A stretch of DNA of 64,000 nt, taken from contig CM041294.1 of the NCBI GenBank assembly GCA_023052935.1, positions 14,619,791 through 14,683,790 on the forward strand. Reading direction: 5' to 3'. This document shows, in pieces, positions 32,900 to 43,118 of this stretch (position 1 is the stretch's first letter; every line of letters starts with the position of its first letter). Made by a program: the position numbers and the translations under genes. Origin of the DNA: Piezodorus guildinii (lineage: Eukaryota > Arthropoda > Insecta > Hemiptera > Pentatomidae). The notes under the pieces were generated by a model. That model worked only from the letters and a program-made list of their open reading frames with translations. It was not told the origin of the DNA and searched no databases.

Positions 32900-34450
32900 C
32901 ATGATTTCCTTTAGCCTGTCTTCAAGCACAGTTGAGAGGCCACCATATATTATGCAGCAATAGTCAAAGTGGGAGTAAATAAGTGAGAATACTAGGATCT
33001 TACAGGTGCATAGTGGAAGAAAATGTCATAGGGATGGAAAAATATTAAGGTATTTATTGTTCTTCAGAAGATTTACGCAATATGGGATTTCCAGAAAAGG
33101 GTTTTGTCAATGGTAATACCCTGGTTTTTGAGAGAGGAACTGATCGGATGATGATTTAGGGTTAAATTAGGATATGTAGTATTGTATCTGAGGAGGGAAT
33201 TGGAATCGATAACAATGGCCTGAGTTTTCATAGCATTTAGCCTTAGTTTGTTCAAGGTTACCCAGACACAAAGTCTATCCTGGTCTGCCTAAATATTGGC
33301 AAATGATACTAATGGCTCAGTGTGAGATAAGGTTAAGTAGATTTGGAAATCATGAGTGTATAAGTGGTGTGAGTAGTGATGAATAGAATTGGGAAGATCG
33401 TTGATATAGGAATTAAAAAGGAGAGTAGATATATTTGAGCCCTAGGCGACACCTGCCGAAAGGGAAGGAAGGAAGAAAAAGGATGGTTAGATACGGTGAC
33501 AGTTTGAGTCCTACCAGATAGAAAGGATTGTACCCAAGGAATACTGCTGTTAGAGAAGGATAAAGACTATAGTTTGGAAAAAGGATAGAAAGATCAAAGG
33601 AGTCAAAAGCTTTTTAAAAGTCCAGATGTATTACTCTGTCAGTTTCTTTTCACCAATGTTGGTATGTATGTCGCTGGTGATTTTGAGGAAAGCAGATTAT
33701 GAGGAAAAGCCAGTTCGGAAACCTGATTAGAGAGGATCAAGTAGTGTAAGACTTTTCAAGGAAATTAAATAATTGAGATTGGACCATTCTTTCGAAAGGT
33801 TTAGATAGGATGGACATTGGGTGAAAGTCTTTGGGAGATGTTTGGTTAAGGGTTTTATTGATAGGATGAACTTTTGCTTTTGTCCAAGTAATTGGAAATT
33901 TTGGAGGTAAAATTTATATGTGAATAGAAGAACTCGTAGTATTTCGAAAAGACATAATTTTAACTATTTGACGGGTATTCCATCAAATCCTATGTAGTTG
34001 GTATGGGATTTCATTCCAGACCAGATGAGACATCGGAAACGTAGAAATTATCAGTGTTAAATGATGGAATTGAAGAAAATGCTAGAGAATTATTAGAGGA
34101 GAGAGATAAAGTAATAATTAATTCATTGTGTAAGGAAGAGGATTTGCAGAGTGAGAGATGGTTTAGGAGTTGCCATTATGACTTGGAATCAAAAGCAGAG
34201 GAGATGGCTTCGTGAATTTTATTCCAATTCAAGGATGCAATATCGGGTAAAATATTTTATTGGGTGAGGTGATCTTGGTTTCGGAAAGTTAATGTTTTGG
34301 GAAGGACTGCTGATGTTTGAAAATTGTATGCAATTAGATAAGGTCGTGAGATGGTCGGAACGAAGCAGGCAGTTGAGAAGCGGAAAGAAGGTTTTGCGAT
34401 GAATCAATAACATGTAATTCCAGCGAGAGGGAAAGAGAACTTTGAGAATA
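32900..34450 (-). pseudogene. CR1/L2-type LINE RT, degenerate
   Basis: Minus-strand segments in order from the right: an RT motif resembling SGFRTGFSS-x-SALLKITSD near 33,680-33,740; LLFNSYINDLPNSIHHYS and LYTHDFQIYLTLS near 33,310-33,430 (position of the FADD-type box, altered here); VTLNKLRLNAMKTQAIVI; and FDYCCIIYGGL near 32,960. Many frameshifts and stops. No target duplication found. Confidence 0.65.
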
Positions 34451-35150
34451 CTAATGAGAAGGTCCTAAATTTTCGAAACCATGAAAATTCATTCAGTGTT
34501 AGTTTCTATATTTTTCAAACCATGCATAAAAAGTAAATTAATATTTCAAGGAAGGCAGACCTTCAGAGCGTCGAATTTTTCAAAACTATCTAGATTTATA
34601 ATGAATAGAACCATGTTGGTACGAGTTGGCACCTACTTACCTTATTCTAAGCTCAGTTTTTCCAACACTTCATTTTAAAAAATTCTAAAAATTACTCGTG
34701 AGAACGAGAAGAACACGTGGGAAGGGAAAGAGGAGCTGTCTAAATAAATTTTGAAACCAAAATACCAATTCAAACTTTGAGGGTAAGAAAACTTCAGGCA
34801 AAGTAGACTTTAGTTGGAAATATAACCATCACTCTCCCATTATTCCCAATGTATCTTTTTTTTTGTTCAGTAGGCGCCATAATGATTTGAAGTAGAGGGG
34901 AAGGGTTGCTAAACGTTACAACCACCTGCGAATTTCCGAGCAAACGAAAGCGAAATTCATTTTTACAAATGATTTCACGGTGCAACATCACTGGAGCACT
35001 CGTTTCATCATTGGCGCACCTTCTGTGGGGTACGCTAATGACGGATGCGCTAATGATTCGAAGGTTTTCCAAAACGTTTTCTCAGCAGAACAAAGAAGTA
35101 CATCGATCTACTCAGAAAGCTGACCACTATTACGGGAAAAAAACCCAGAT
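34451..35150. other. unassigned, partly open reading frame
   Basis: A frame stays open from 34,906 into the LINE downstream but starts at TTG and shows no known domain before ~35,350. I do not call a gene. Confidence 0.35.
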
Positions 35151-35349
35151 TAATCAATTAAAAATAACTAGCAGAGGTAGAGTGGGTGCAACAGTGACTG
35201 TCAATAAAAATACTCTCACTCACCAGCGTACGTATTCAGCCTCTGCCACTGTGGAAGAAACTGAAGACGGTTACGAACCTCTGGGTCAAGGAGGTTACAC
35301 CTTATCCCTTTTTATAAGGCGGGAAGGGAGACCACGGCGTGAAAAACCG

Positions 35350-35876
35350 TTTGGGGTGCGCCAATGCGAGGGTCTTGAACTTCAAGGTGTGAACCTGCCT
35401 GACCTTGTCACTTCAATTCGATCGAGCATATTGGGTTGCTGGCAGCGGGAGTGGGCGGCCCTCGGGAACAATAAGCTTCGCCTTATTCGGCCCCGTGTTG
35501 GCCCTTGGGGGTCCTCCTGCCGGCCGTCTCGACGCGAAGAGGTTGTGCTCGCGCGACTTCGTATAGGACACTCTCGGTTGACCCACGGTTATCTCATGGC
35601 CCGTGGACATCCGCCTCTCTGTCGATCATGTCAGGTTCCTCTCTCAATACTCCACATCCTCACAGAATGCCGACAATATACCGCTTCACGTATTCTTTTC
35701 AACCTCCTCACCGATCTGTCGCTTCTTCTCTCTGATTCCTCTCCTCATATAACTAACATCATTCGCTTCCTACAGTCACACCATCTTTACTCTCAGATCT
35801 AAACTAGACTCTCACTCTACTCCTATAATCATGTAACCTGTGTCTAACGGTGTAAAGGCGAACATGACCCTGGTGG

Positions 35877-35921
<45 letters not shown>
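35350..35921 (+). mobile_element. I/R1-type LINE 3' part with long poly(A) tail
   Basis: The frame open to 35,802 contains REEVVLARLRIGHSRLTHGY, then HPPLCRSCQVPLSILHILTEC. This is the RNase H-to-zinc-knuckle end of I/R1/Jockey-type pol proteins (C-x2-C...H-x4-C). A short 3' UTR and an uninterrupted ~45-base A-run (35,878-35,921) suggest a young insertion. The 5' boundary is unclear. Confidence 0.75.
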
Positions 35922-35926
<5 letters not shown>

Positions 35927-36186
35927 TAATTATATATAAAACACAGTTATTGTATATTTATTGTAGTACATCAAAAGTGTAAATTCACTATTGCTGACTT
36001 ATCTCACACAACTCTGTGGTAGGTGTGGGTCAATTTATATCAATCAGATACATTGCATCTGATACTAAAAAGTAGTTGGTAAAGACAAAATGTATCCAGT
36101 ACAGACCCAATTGATAAAGACTAACGTACACGACTTGATACTACTACTAAGTCGCCCGGTTCCGGGTACAGACATTTACGTTATTC

Positions 36187-36928
36187 AAAAACAAAAAGTC
36201 CTATGGAACTGGAATTGCATGTTAGAGGTAAGTATATGCGCGAGATGTTACAGAAACGTTTTCATCTAAATCAGCTAAGCGGAAGAGCCACTTTATACCA
36301 TACATTTGTTGCACTTTTTTACAATTTTGTCAAAAACGGCTCTTAAGATTTTGATTGAACAACCTATAACGATGTAAAATTTAATGGGCTTTAATATCAT
36401 GTAGGTTTCAGGTTCTGGTTGAATAGTCTGACAGGGCTTAAATTCCGATATTTTAAATTTTCTTTATCTCAAGTACCTTTAAGTTTGTAAATTCTATAAA
36501 AAAATAACCATGTTATCTTGTTATTGATAAAAAAATACAGGTAAATATATAAGTTGAACGAATTCGATATCCAACTAAAGGAGAAAATTACAAACATATT
36601 CTTTAATGCAATTTTTGTTTTTGAACATAAGAACGATAATATGCATGTATAACATACTGTTGGAAAGCTAAAGATTTTAGAAAAAAATATTATCTTATAC
36701 ACAAGCATATGAAAGTTGATAAATAGTGTTGAAAATCCGATAAAACTGATTATTTTAGATAATAATATAAAAGATTTTTTAATAAAACATACGTTTCCAT
36801 AGAAATTCAATTTAATTAATTCCTTATCAGTTTCACTCATTTCTATCTCTAACTATAATTGAAAATTCTTTGATCGATTATAACAACAGAGGAAAGTGAA
36901 AGTCGTGTATTGCCTGAACCAGATTTTT
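36187..36928 (+). repeat. HP1 repeat, left end missing
   Basis: Begins at AAAAAGTCCTATGGAACTG and continues through the body to GAAAGTGAAAGTCGTG...AACCAGATTT. The hairpin end is lost. Confidence 0.8.
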
Positions 36929-37384
36929 AGGAATTAGTAAACTTTTAAATCCTACTTTTTAAAAATTTCTGATATACTATATTTGTAAAATAGTTCAGTC
37001 AATTGAATAGTTTATTTCAATAGTTCAGTTTATTTGTCAAATAATAAGGTTACTAAATAGACATATTTAAGGCATTGTGTGCACAAACATTACTGAATGA
37101 AGATAATCAAGGCTATACTGAAACCTCCATGTATAAATATTTGATAAAAAAAAAAAAAAATATTGTGAGATAAGTTTTTATATTCGAAATCCTGAAATGA
37201 TACTTGTTACATCGGCAACACTGGTTATATTTTCCTCCGAAATATACAGTGTGAAATATACGAATTCGGAGGTATTCGGAATTCGTATATTTTATTTGGT
37301 CCATTGCGTTCATACATCCACTCTATAGTTTCAGAATACAGAATCGCAGGTTGTGAAAACTGTTATATCCGTTTTAAATAAATA
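36929..37384. other. spacer
   Basis: Short inverted segment CGAATTCGGAGGTATTCGGAATTCG near 37,259-37,284; otherwise nothing recognised. Confidence 0.35.
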
Positions 37385-37820
37385 AAACAGAATTTTCCAA
37401 GGGATTTCTGTGCCGCTAAATCAGCCCGATCGTTCCCCAAGATCCCACAATGTCCTGGAACCCAGAAGAAAACAATGTTGACCCGGGAGGAAAAGGATGC
37501 AAGTGTGGTATGAATTCTTTGGGTGAGGTAGTCAGAGGAATATATGTTACGGATAGAGGAGAGAGGGAATCGGTGCATATGATTGATTACTTGAGAGGAA
37601 GATTGCTGGCGAAGAAGGAGGGACTGGAGGATGGCAGTTACTTCGGCGGTATAGCTACTCGATATAGAAGGGAGGGCAAACATGTTAACTTGGGCCTCAC
37701 AACTGCAGCTCCAGCGCCTAGTTCTCCCCAGGAGCCGTCTGTGTAATAAACATTAGCATTATGGTACCTTTGGATAAGCTCTAAAAATTCTTGCTGGTAT
37801 ACTTTTGGTGGAGTCGTGAG
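37385..37820 (-). pseudogene. RNase H domain of an I-clade LINE
   Basis: Minus-strand translation gives YYTDGSWGELGAGAAVV (first catalytic Asp), YTAEVTAILQSLLL (Glu), and VFFWVPGHCGILGNDRADLA (final Asp region), the full RNase HI motif order. Neither the RT nor the 3' end is attached, so this is a fragment. Confidence 0.8.
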
Positions 37821-38064
37821 TTTTGGAAGTTTTTACTTTTATAATAAATAATGTTAAAAACGGTGTTTCTAAATTAAGAAAGCTTGTTTTCATAATGTGT
37901 TTTTATGTAATAACTATGTCATTTAGTCAAAAAATGATACAATAGGAATTTTTTAAAGGTAATATTTATTATAAATAAATATGGCTTCTCCCTCTCCAGC
38001 TACTATTGTAAACTCTCACAGACACTCTCTTTACTTATCTGTCTATGAGGTCATCTAGCATTTG

Positions 38065-38175
38065 GAGACATAGGACTAAGGGATTTATGCTTGGCATGGC
38101 TCATTACTGCCTTGATGATAGCTCATATGTTAAAGCGGAAACGTCGCAAAATTAGTTCACTAGTTTGACTCCTGA
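38065..38175 (+). repeat. Penelope-like terminal motif remnant
   Basis: Homologous to the reverse complement of 5390-5450: CATGGCTCATTACTGCC, then TTGATGATAGCTC and GCGGAAACGTCGCAAAATTA. Diverged and lacking an inverted partner. Confidence 0.5.
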
Positions 38176-39476
38176 GTATTTCTACTTATTAAATTAATTT
38201 TCATATATTGTTTGCACCAAGAAGTGTTCCTAATTAAAAATATTTTTTGTAACAAAATAATTATTAATAAGAGTAAGTTGGCCTGCTAGAAAAGGTTTTA
38301 TAAATCATGTGTTAACAGGGGGTTAATAACTAATGTTACCAAAGGCTTAATAACCAATGTGTTACCAGCCATATACCTCAAAATGTATGAACTGAAACAA
38401 ATAAGTACTTAACTAAAATTATATAATAGTAATAGAAAAAATATTAATTGTACTTGAAAAAATTAAGACAGTAAAAATAAAATGCAATCTATAAGTTAGC
38501 AGATGTATTTGATCAAAATTTAACAAAAATAAAAACAGGATGAATAAATGACAATTTAATTACATAATAATATACCTTAATCCATATTTATTTTTGTAAT
38601 ACTATAATTTATGCAGTTATGTACATGAGACCCAGTTCTTAGCACAAAATCTATTAGGTCTCGAAATAGTTTGTTTTGACAAATAGTTAAAAAATTGCAA
38701 GCTTAGAAAGAATGATCCCATGAAACAATTGGTAAATACTTTGAATGGACAAACAGAATTAATTTGGTCACAAATTAGTCCTAATGAAAATTATCATAAT
38801 ATAAAAACAAAAGATAATCAACATTTTATAAAAATATAATTTAAATACTGTAAATAAACTTCAATAAATTGAAGAAATTCAATAAATAAAAATACAATTC
38901 ACAACCAAAATAAATGCAACAATACCTCCAAATAATACTATTTACTTGTTCCCATTTTTTAAAAGTTAATAATAACAAAGACATCATACAGCCTTAAATC
39001 TCTAAAAACTAAAGAAGTACATTATCTCACTAAATAAATGAGAGCGACTAGAAAAACAAGACACAGTACAGATTTAAAATATAACACTACATAAAAATGG
39101 AAGTTTACTGACACAACAATTCACCATAGTTGGTATATATTTAGTATTTATAAAAGTTTATTACATAGAGCAATAATATTAATAATTGCTAGTCCTGTGT
39201 CTAAAACTTACCTAATTTATATGCATATTTAATTAGGAATGACCATAAAAATGTTTATAATTTAATTAATCACCTGGATTCAAAGCACCTTAAATAATTA
39301 AACTAAAATGGACAAAAGGTTAATAACAGTAAAAAATAATATAGGTACATATAAAGTAATGGTAAGTTAAAACCATCATAATTTAAAAAATAAAAAAATA
39401 TAATATAAATTAATAATAACTTCAGATCAATGGACGGATAAAATATCTGATAAAGAGGGCTTTAATTTTGTTTATA
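38176..39476. other. GFOD 3' flank, AT-rich
   Basis: Very AT-rich; should hold the GFOD 3' UTR on the minus strand. No other gene recognised. Confidence 0.45.
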
Positions 39477-40656
39477 TCAAATTGATATACCACTTCTTCG
39501 AACAGCTGCACTAAGGATTGGATTAGGATCCGGCTCTTCAGTGATAATAGACACTTTCACCCATTCTTTATTGATATTAGATTTCCTTATAGCATTTATA
39601 ACCGCTTGAACATATAGACCATCTTCAAAAGTTGCTGCAAGGGCAACTGGTTCTTTAACCCAACCTCTCTTATCTTCCACAGGAAGAAACGCTTCCCTTA
39701 GTGCTCCCATCATTTTGAACAATCCTTTCATATATGGACGTGGAATAGTATTAGCAGCCACAGTATTCATCATAGTCACAGACCTTTGAAGATCCTCTAC
39801 ATCCAAGTAAATAACATCTTCTTTTTGTGACCCCTCCTTAAATCCATAAAGATCACCTCCTCTAACAATCAAATAACCTAATTTACCACATACTAGCACT
39901 TCTTGACTGAAAGTTCCAGGAATGTGAGTATTAAGAGTAACTGTCACAATAGTACCTTTTGACATCTGCATTTGAAATGCACAAAAGTCTGAACTCGTAA
40001 TGTTCCTAATACCTTTAATATGTTCTGTATTTTTTGTAAATGTGCGTACCAGTCCATGAACTTGCACTGCTCGCTGAGATGTTAAAAATGACACCAAATC
40101 AATCACATGACTACCAACTAAAGTCAAGACACCCCCGCCCATTGTCTCATCACATAACCAGTCATATGAATCATGAAGTAGACTTCCCATTTGGACTCGT
40201 ACATCAACCACAGTTATTTCATTTTCTTGGCCTAAATAACCATCTACTATGGCTTTCCTCATCTGTGAAAATGCAGGAAGGAATCGTAAGCTATGATTAA
40301 CAATTGAAATCAAGGATGGATAATACTGAGATGCCCTGACCATTTTTAAGGCTTCGCTCTGGCATAAGCCTGATGGTTTATCACAGAGAACATGTTCCCA
40401 ATGCCTAGTGCCTTCACTGCTATTTGAGAATGTAAATTTGGGGAGCAAATAATAAATATGAGATCAACATCTTTTCTTAATAACACATCATCATCTTGTT
40501 GGTGTGAAATGGTATATCTAATTCTTTTGAAATTTCCTCTGCTTCTAATAAAGTTCTGCCCCATAGTGCTTCAATTTTGAAACCTTTCTCTCGAAGGAAT
40601 GGTACAACAACTTTAACAATATTACCTGTGCCAAACACACCAATACCAGGAAGCAT
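39477..40656 (-). CDS. GFOD: Glucose-fructose oxidoreductase domain-containing protein (GFOD1/2 type)
   Basis: Member of the Gfo/Idh/MocA oxidoreductase family. The physiological substrate is not established for the animal GFOD proteins. From the ATG at 40,654-40,656: Rossmann nucleotide-binding motif GIGVFGTGNIV at residues 4-14, DVLLRKDVDLIFI, CSPNLHSQIAVKALGIG, the CDKPSGLCQSEALKM segment (family (E/D)KP motif), ISIVNHSLRFLPAFSQMRKA, and a C-terminal dimer-like domain with GGGVLTLVGSHVIDL. Corrected length is ~393 residues, matching the ~385-390 of vertebrate GFODs, so the single-exon gene is complete. Two one-base deletions break the frame, near 40,493 and 40,395 (the latter AA where AAA is expected). 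Everything else is well conserved, so sequence error is more likely than decay. It is divergent from TRMT5. Confidence 0.88.
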
Positions 40657-41216
40657 GTTGAGATATCAAATAATTGATTACGAACTCTTTTCACATTCTT
40701 ATTCAGTATCCAATCCTAATTATCCTTTATTAATCGTCAGGGCATACACTACAGAATGATTCACCTTACTTAAATCATGTTTACGGTCGAAAAAAGCCTT
40801 CAGGATAAATATATTAAAAAAAACATAAATAAAAACATTAATTTTTTTTTTAATTTAATGGTAGTAAAATATATGCTTTTTAAAAGAAAATATTTGACTG
40901 AATGTAAACATATCAATATTTATACGCACATACAGAATTACCTTCCCTAACCTTACATCTTTTGAGTATTGTTGTGAACCCATGTGGTTGTTGAGCTAAG
41001 GTTCGTCACAATTTTGTTGTTTAGTTTGACTTTAGGTATGTTCGAATGGTTAAACTTGTTTTGTTTTTTTATCAAAGTGAGGTACTTATAAATGAAAAAG
41101 CTATCGTTCAGACACTGATAAATGCTTGTAGAATAGTTATCTTGGAGGTTTAGCTTAATGTTCATTTGAAATGTCAGTTTTCTTAAAATCTTGTATTGGA
41201 ATTATCTTTTTGGCAG
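40657..41216. promoter_or_regulatory. Divergent GFOD/TRMT5 intergenic region
   Basis: The 560 bp between the GFOD ATG (minus) and the TRMT5 ATG (plus) must contain both promoters, plus probably a non-coding first exon for TRMT5. The sequence TTATCTTTTTGGCAG directly before the TRMT5 ATG looks like a 3' splice site. No TATA box or start site could be assigned with confidence. Confidence 0.4.
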
Positions 41217-42659
41217 ATGTGGAAATTATGGAGATCAAAATCAAAAAGTGTATCAATAAGTTTTCTTGATTCTTACAAAGAGTTTTTAAAAGAAGCTGTG
41301 ACAAATAATTTTTGGAACTTGTCTATGAGATTTGTACATTCCAACATGGATAATTCACTTCATCCTCCTTCTATTGTTAGAGGTATGAAAATATTAGATA
41401 AAGAAAAGTTTAAAAAAACCATCACTGTGCCTTGCCTTTACCTACCTCACAAATCAATACAAAGTGCTTCAAAACTTATTAAGAAGTACATTCTTAAGCT
41501 TCAAAATTTTTTACCAATATCTGTTGTGTCCAAATCTATGTTAGATAAGTTAGTAGATAATGATCTTGTTTTTGAAGAAGAATCAAAAATCGCTATTCTT
41601 GACCCCCGAAAAGTGAATAAGTTCAGTGATCTCCAGGAAGACTGTCTTAAATTAGAGATGTTAGGTATAAATGAAAAGTTTCTTTTCTACTCAGATATCA
41701 GCTTGGGATATGACAATTGGAAAGCTGATGAAATCCTCCGATCTGTGATACCTCCTGAATTTGATGCTGTTTCTGGATATTCCCTAGTTGGACATATAGT
41801 TCATCTCAATCTGCGTGAGCATCTTTCAGAATACAAACAATTAATTGGAGCTGTTTTATTGGACAAAATTAAGTGTGCACGCTCAGTTGTAAATAAAGTA
41901 GATACTATTGACAGCACTTATCGAAATTTTAACATGGAGTTGCTCTGTGGTGACGATGAGATGGTTACCCAAGTGAAAGAAAATAGATGCATTTTCAAGT
42001 TTGATTTTTCTAAAGTTTATTGGAATCCTAGATTGTCCACTGAACATGAGAGAATTTCAGAATTTCTTGTAAAAGGTGATATATTTTATGATGTTTTCGC
42101 TGGTGTTGGCCCTTTTTCTATTCCAGCTGCTAAGAAAGGCTGTGTTACTCTGGCAAATGATTTAAACCCTGAGTCAGTAAAATGGTTACGGACTAATATA
42201 GCATTGAATAAGTTAGAGGACAACATTAGTGTTTTTAATAAAGATGGACATGAATTCATTAAACAAGATGTGAAACATCATTTACTTTCACTTCAACCAG
42301 GAAATTATTCTATACATATTGCTATGAATCTTCCTGGACATGCAACAGTTTTCCTTCCTTCATTTAAAAATCTCTTTTCTGAAAAAGAAATGGAGCATAT
42401 AAAATTACTTCCTATCCCCAAAATATATGTTTATACTTTTTCAAAAGGGGTGGACAACCCCTCTGAAATCGCATTAAAAGCTGTGGAAGATGCTCTTGGT
42501 CTAAAGCTAGACAGTGAAATTTCAAATATATTTTTTGTAAGAGATGTCGCTCCGAATAAAAAGATGATGAGAGTTACCCTTTTACTTACAGATAAAATTC
42601 TATTAAATAAGAAACGTGAAACAGACATCGAGAGAGAAGTGAAAAAAATATGTGTCTGA
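41217..42659 (+). CDS. TRMT5: tRNA (guanine(37)-N1)-methyltransferase (Trm5)
   Basis: Transfers a methyl group from SAM to N1 of G37, next to the anticodon, which prevents frameshifting. In animals it acts in mitochondria and the nucleus/cytoplasm. The 480-residue frame is in one exon. N-terminus MWKLWRSKSKSVS is basic, compatible with a mitochondrial presequence. HPPSIVRGM (~residues 53-61) begins the Trm5 N-terminal region. WNPRLSTEHERI (~268-279), the SAM-binding DVFAGVGPFSIPAAKKG (~291-307), NDLNPESVKWLRTNI and MNLPGHA (~370, equivalent to the NLP motif) follow in family order. I chose ATG 41,217; the frame opens farther upstream at a TTG (41,196), but TTTTTGGCAG just before the ATG is a good acceptor. 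The neighbour downstream, RBIS, starts 33 bp after the stop. Confidence 0.93.
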   Translation: MWKLWRSKSKSVSISFLDSYKEFLKEAVTNNFWNLSMRFVHSNMDNSLHPPSIVRGMKILDKEKFKKTITVPCLYLPHKSIQSASKLIKKYILKLQNFLPISVVSKSMLDKLVDNDLVFEEESKIAILDPRKVNKFSDLQEDCLKLEMLGINEKFLFYSDISLGYDNWKADEILRSVIPPEFDAVSGYSLVGHIVHLNLREHLSEYKQLIGAVLLDKIKCARSVVNKVDTIDSTYRNFNMELLCGDDEMVTQVKENRCIFKFDFSKVYWNPRLSTEHERISEFLVKGDIFYDVFAGVGPFSIPAAKKGCVTLANDLNPESVKWLRTNIALNKLEDNISVFNKDGHEFIKQDVKHHLLSLQPGNYSIHIAMNLPGHATVFLPSFKNLFSEKEMEHIKLLPIPKIYVYTFSKGVDNPSEIALKAVEDALGLKLDSEISNIFFVRDVAPNKKMMRVTLLLTDKILLNKKRETDIEREVKKICV

Positions 42660-42692
42660 ATGCTTTTGTTCTTTGTGTAGGTGCTATTAAGA

Positions 42693-43118
42693 ATGAAGAA
42701 TAAACAAAAGAAGAATAATCCATTTAAGGTGAATCATGTAAGAAGTATTAAAATCAAGGCGAAAGCTCAGGCAGTCAAGGGGCAGCTGAAAAAAGTAATT
42801 ATTATCTCATGGTTTTTAACATTTTTCTCATTAATACTGTTGTTTCTTTGATTCTACTCTTAAATTATTAATGCATCTATATCTCCTTTTTGACAGCTGA
42901 AGGACATAGTCAACAAGAAGATAAATACAGCTGATGAAGAATTGAAAAACTTAGTTGAAGTTGTTCGACAACCAAAAGCTGATGAAACTCCTGTAAAAAT
43001 ACCCAATAAACCAGACAGTTTAGCCTCAAATGCACAAAAAATTGAAAATTATAGACTTGCTGAACAAAACGCTGAAGAAGCCTTAAGTAGACTTGAAAAT
43101 TGGTCTTGTGAAAAATAA
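42693..43118 (+). CDS. RBIS: Ribosomal biogenesis factor, RBIS (C8orf59) homologue, two exons
   Basis: Small basic nucleolar protein associated with pre-60S assembly in vertebrates. Exons 42,693-42,794 and 42,897-43,118, joined in phase 0. Starts MKNKQKKNNPFKVNHVRS; the family pattern is a short Lys-rich start, then a N/H-V motif, then KAKAQAVKGQLKK, then the (L/I)-(K/N)-x(I/M)-(V/N)-(N/E)-K segment, here LKDIVNKKINTADEELKNLV. C-terminus ENYRLAEQNAEEALSRLE is predicted helical. 107 residues, close to the human length of ~100. Donor AAA|GTAATT, acceptor TTTTTGACAG. An acceptor-like TTCTTTGTGTAG sits at 42,669-42,680, just before the ATG. The AATAAA overlapping the stop could serve as poly(A) signal. 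Confidence 0.8.

Noticed and set aside
39477..40656. GFOD as a processed retrocopy
   Set aside because: No poly(A) remnant or target duplication seen on the 3' side, and the divergent neighbour suggests a native locus; kept as a gene with probable sequence errors, not proven.
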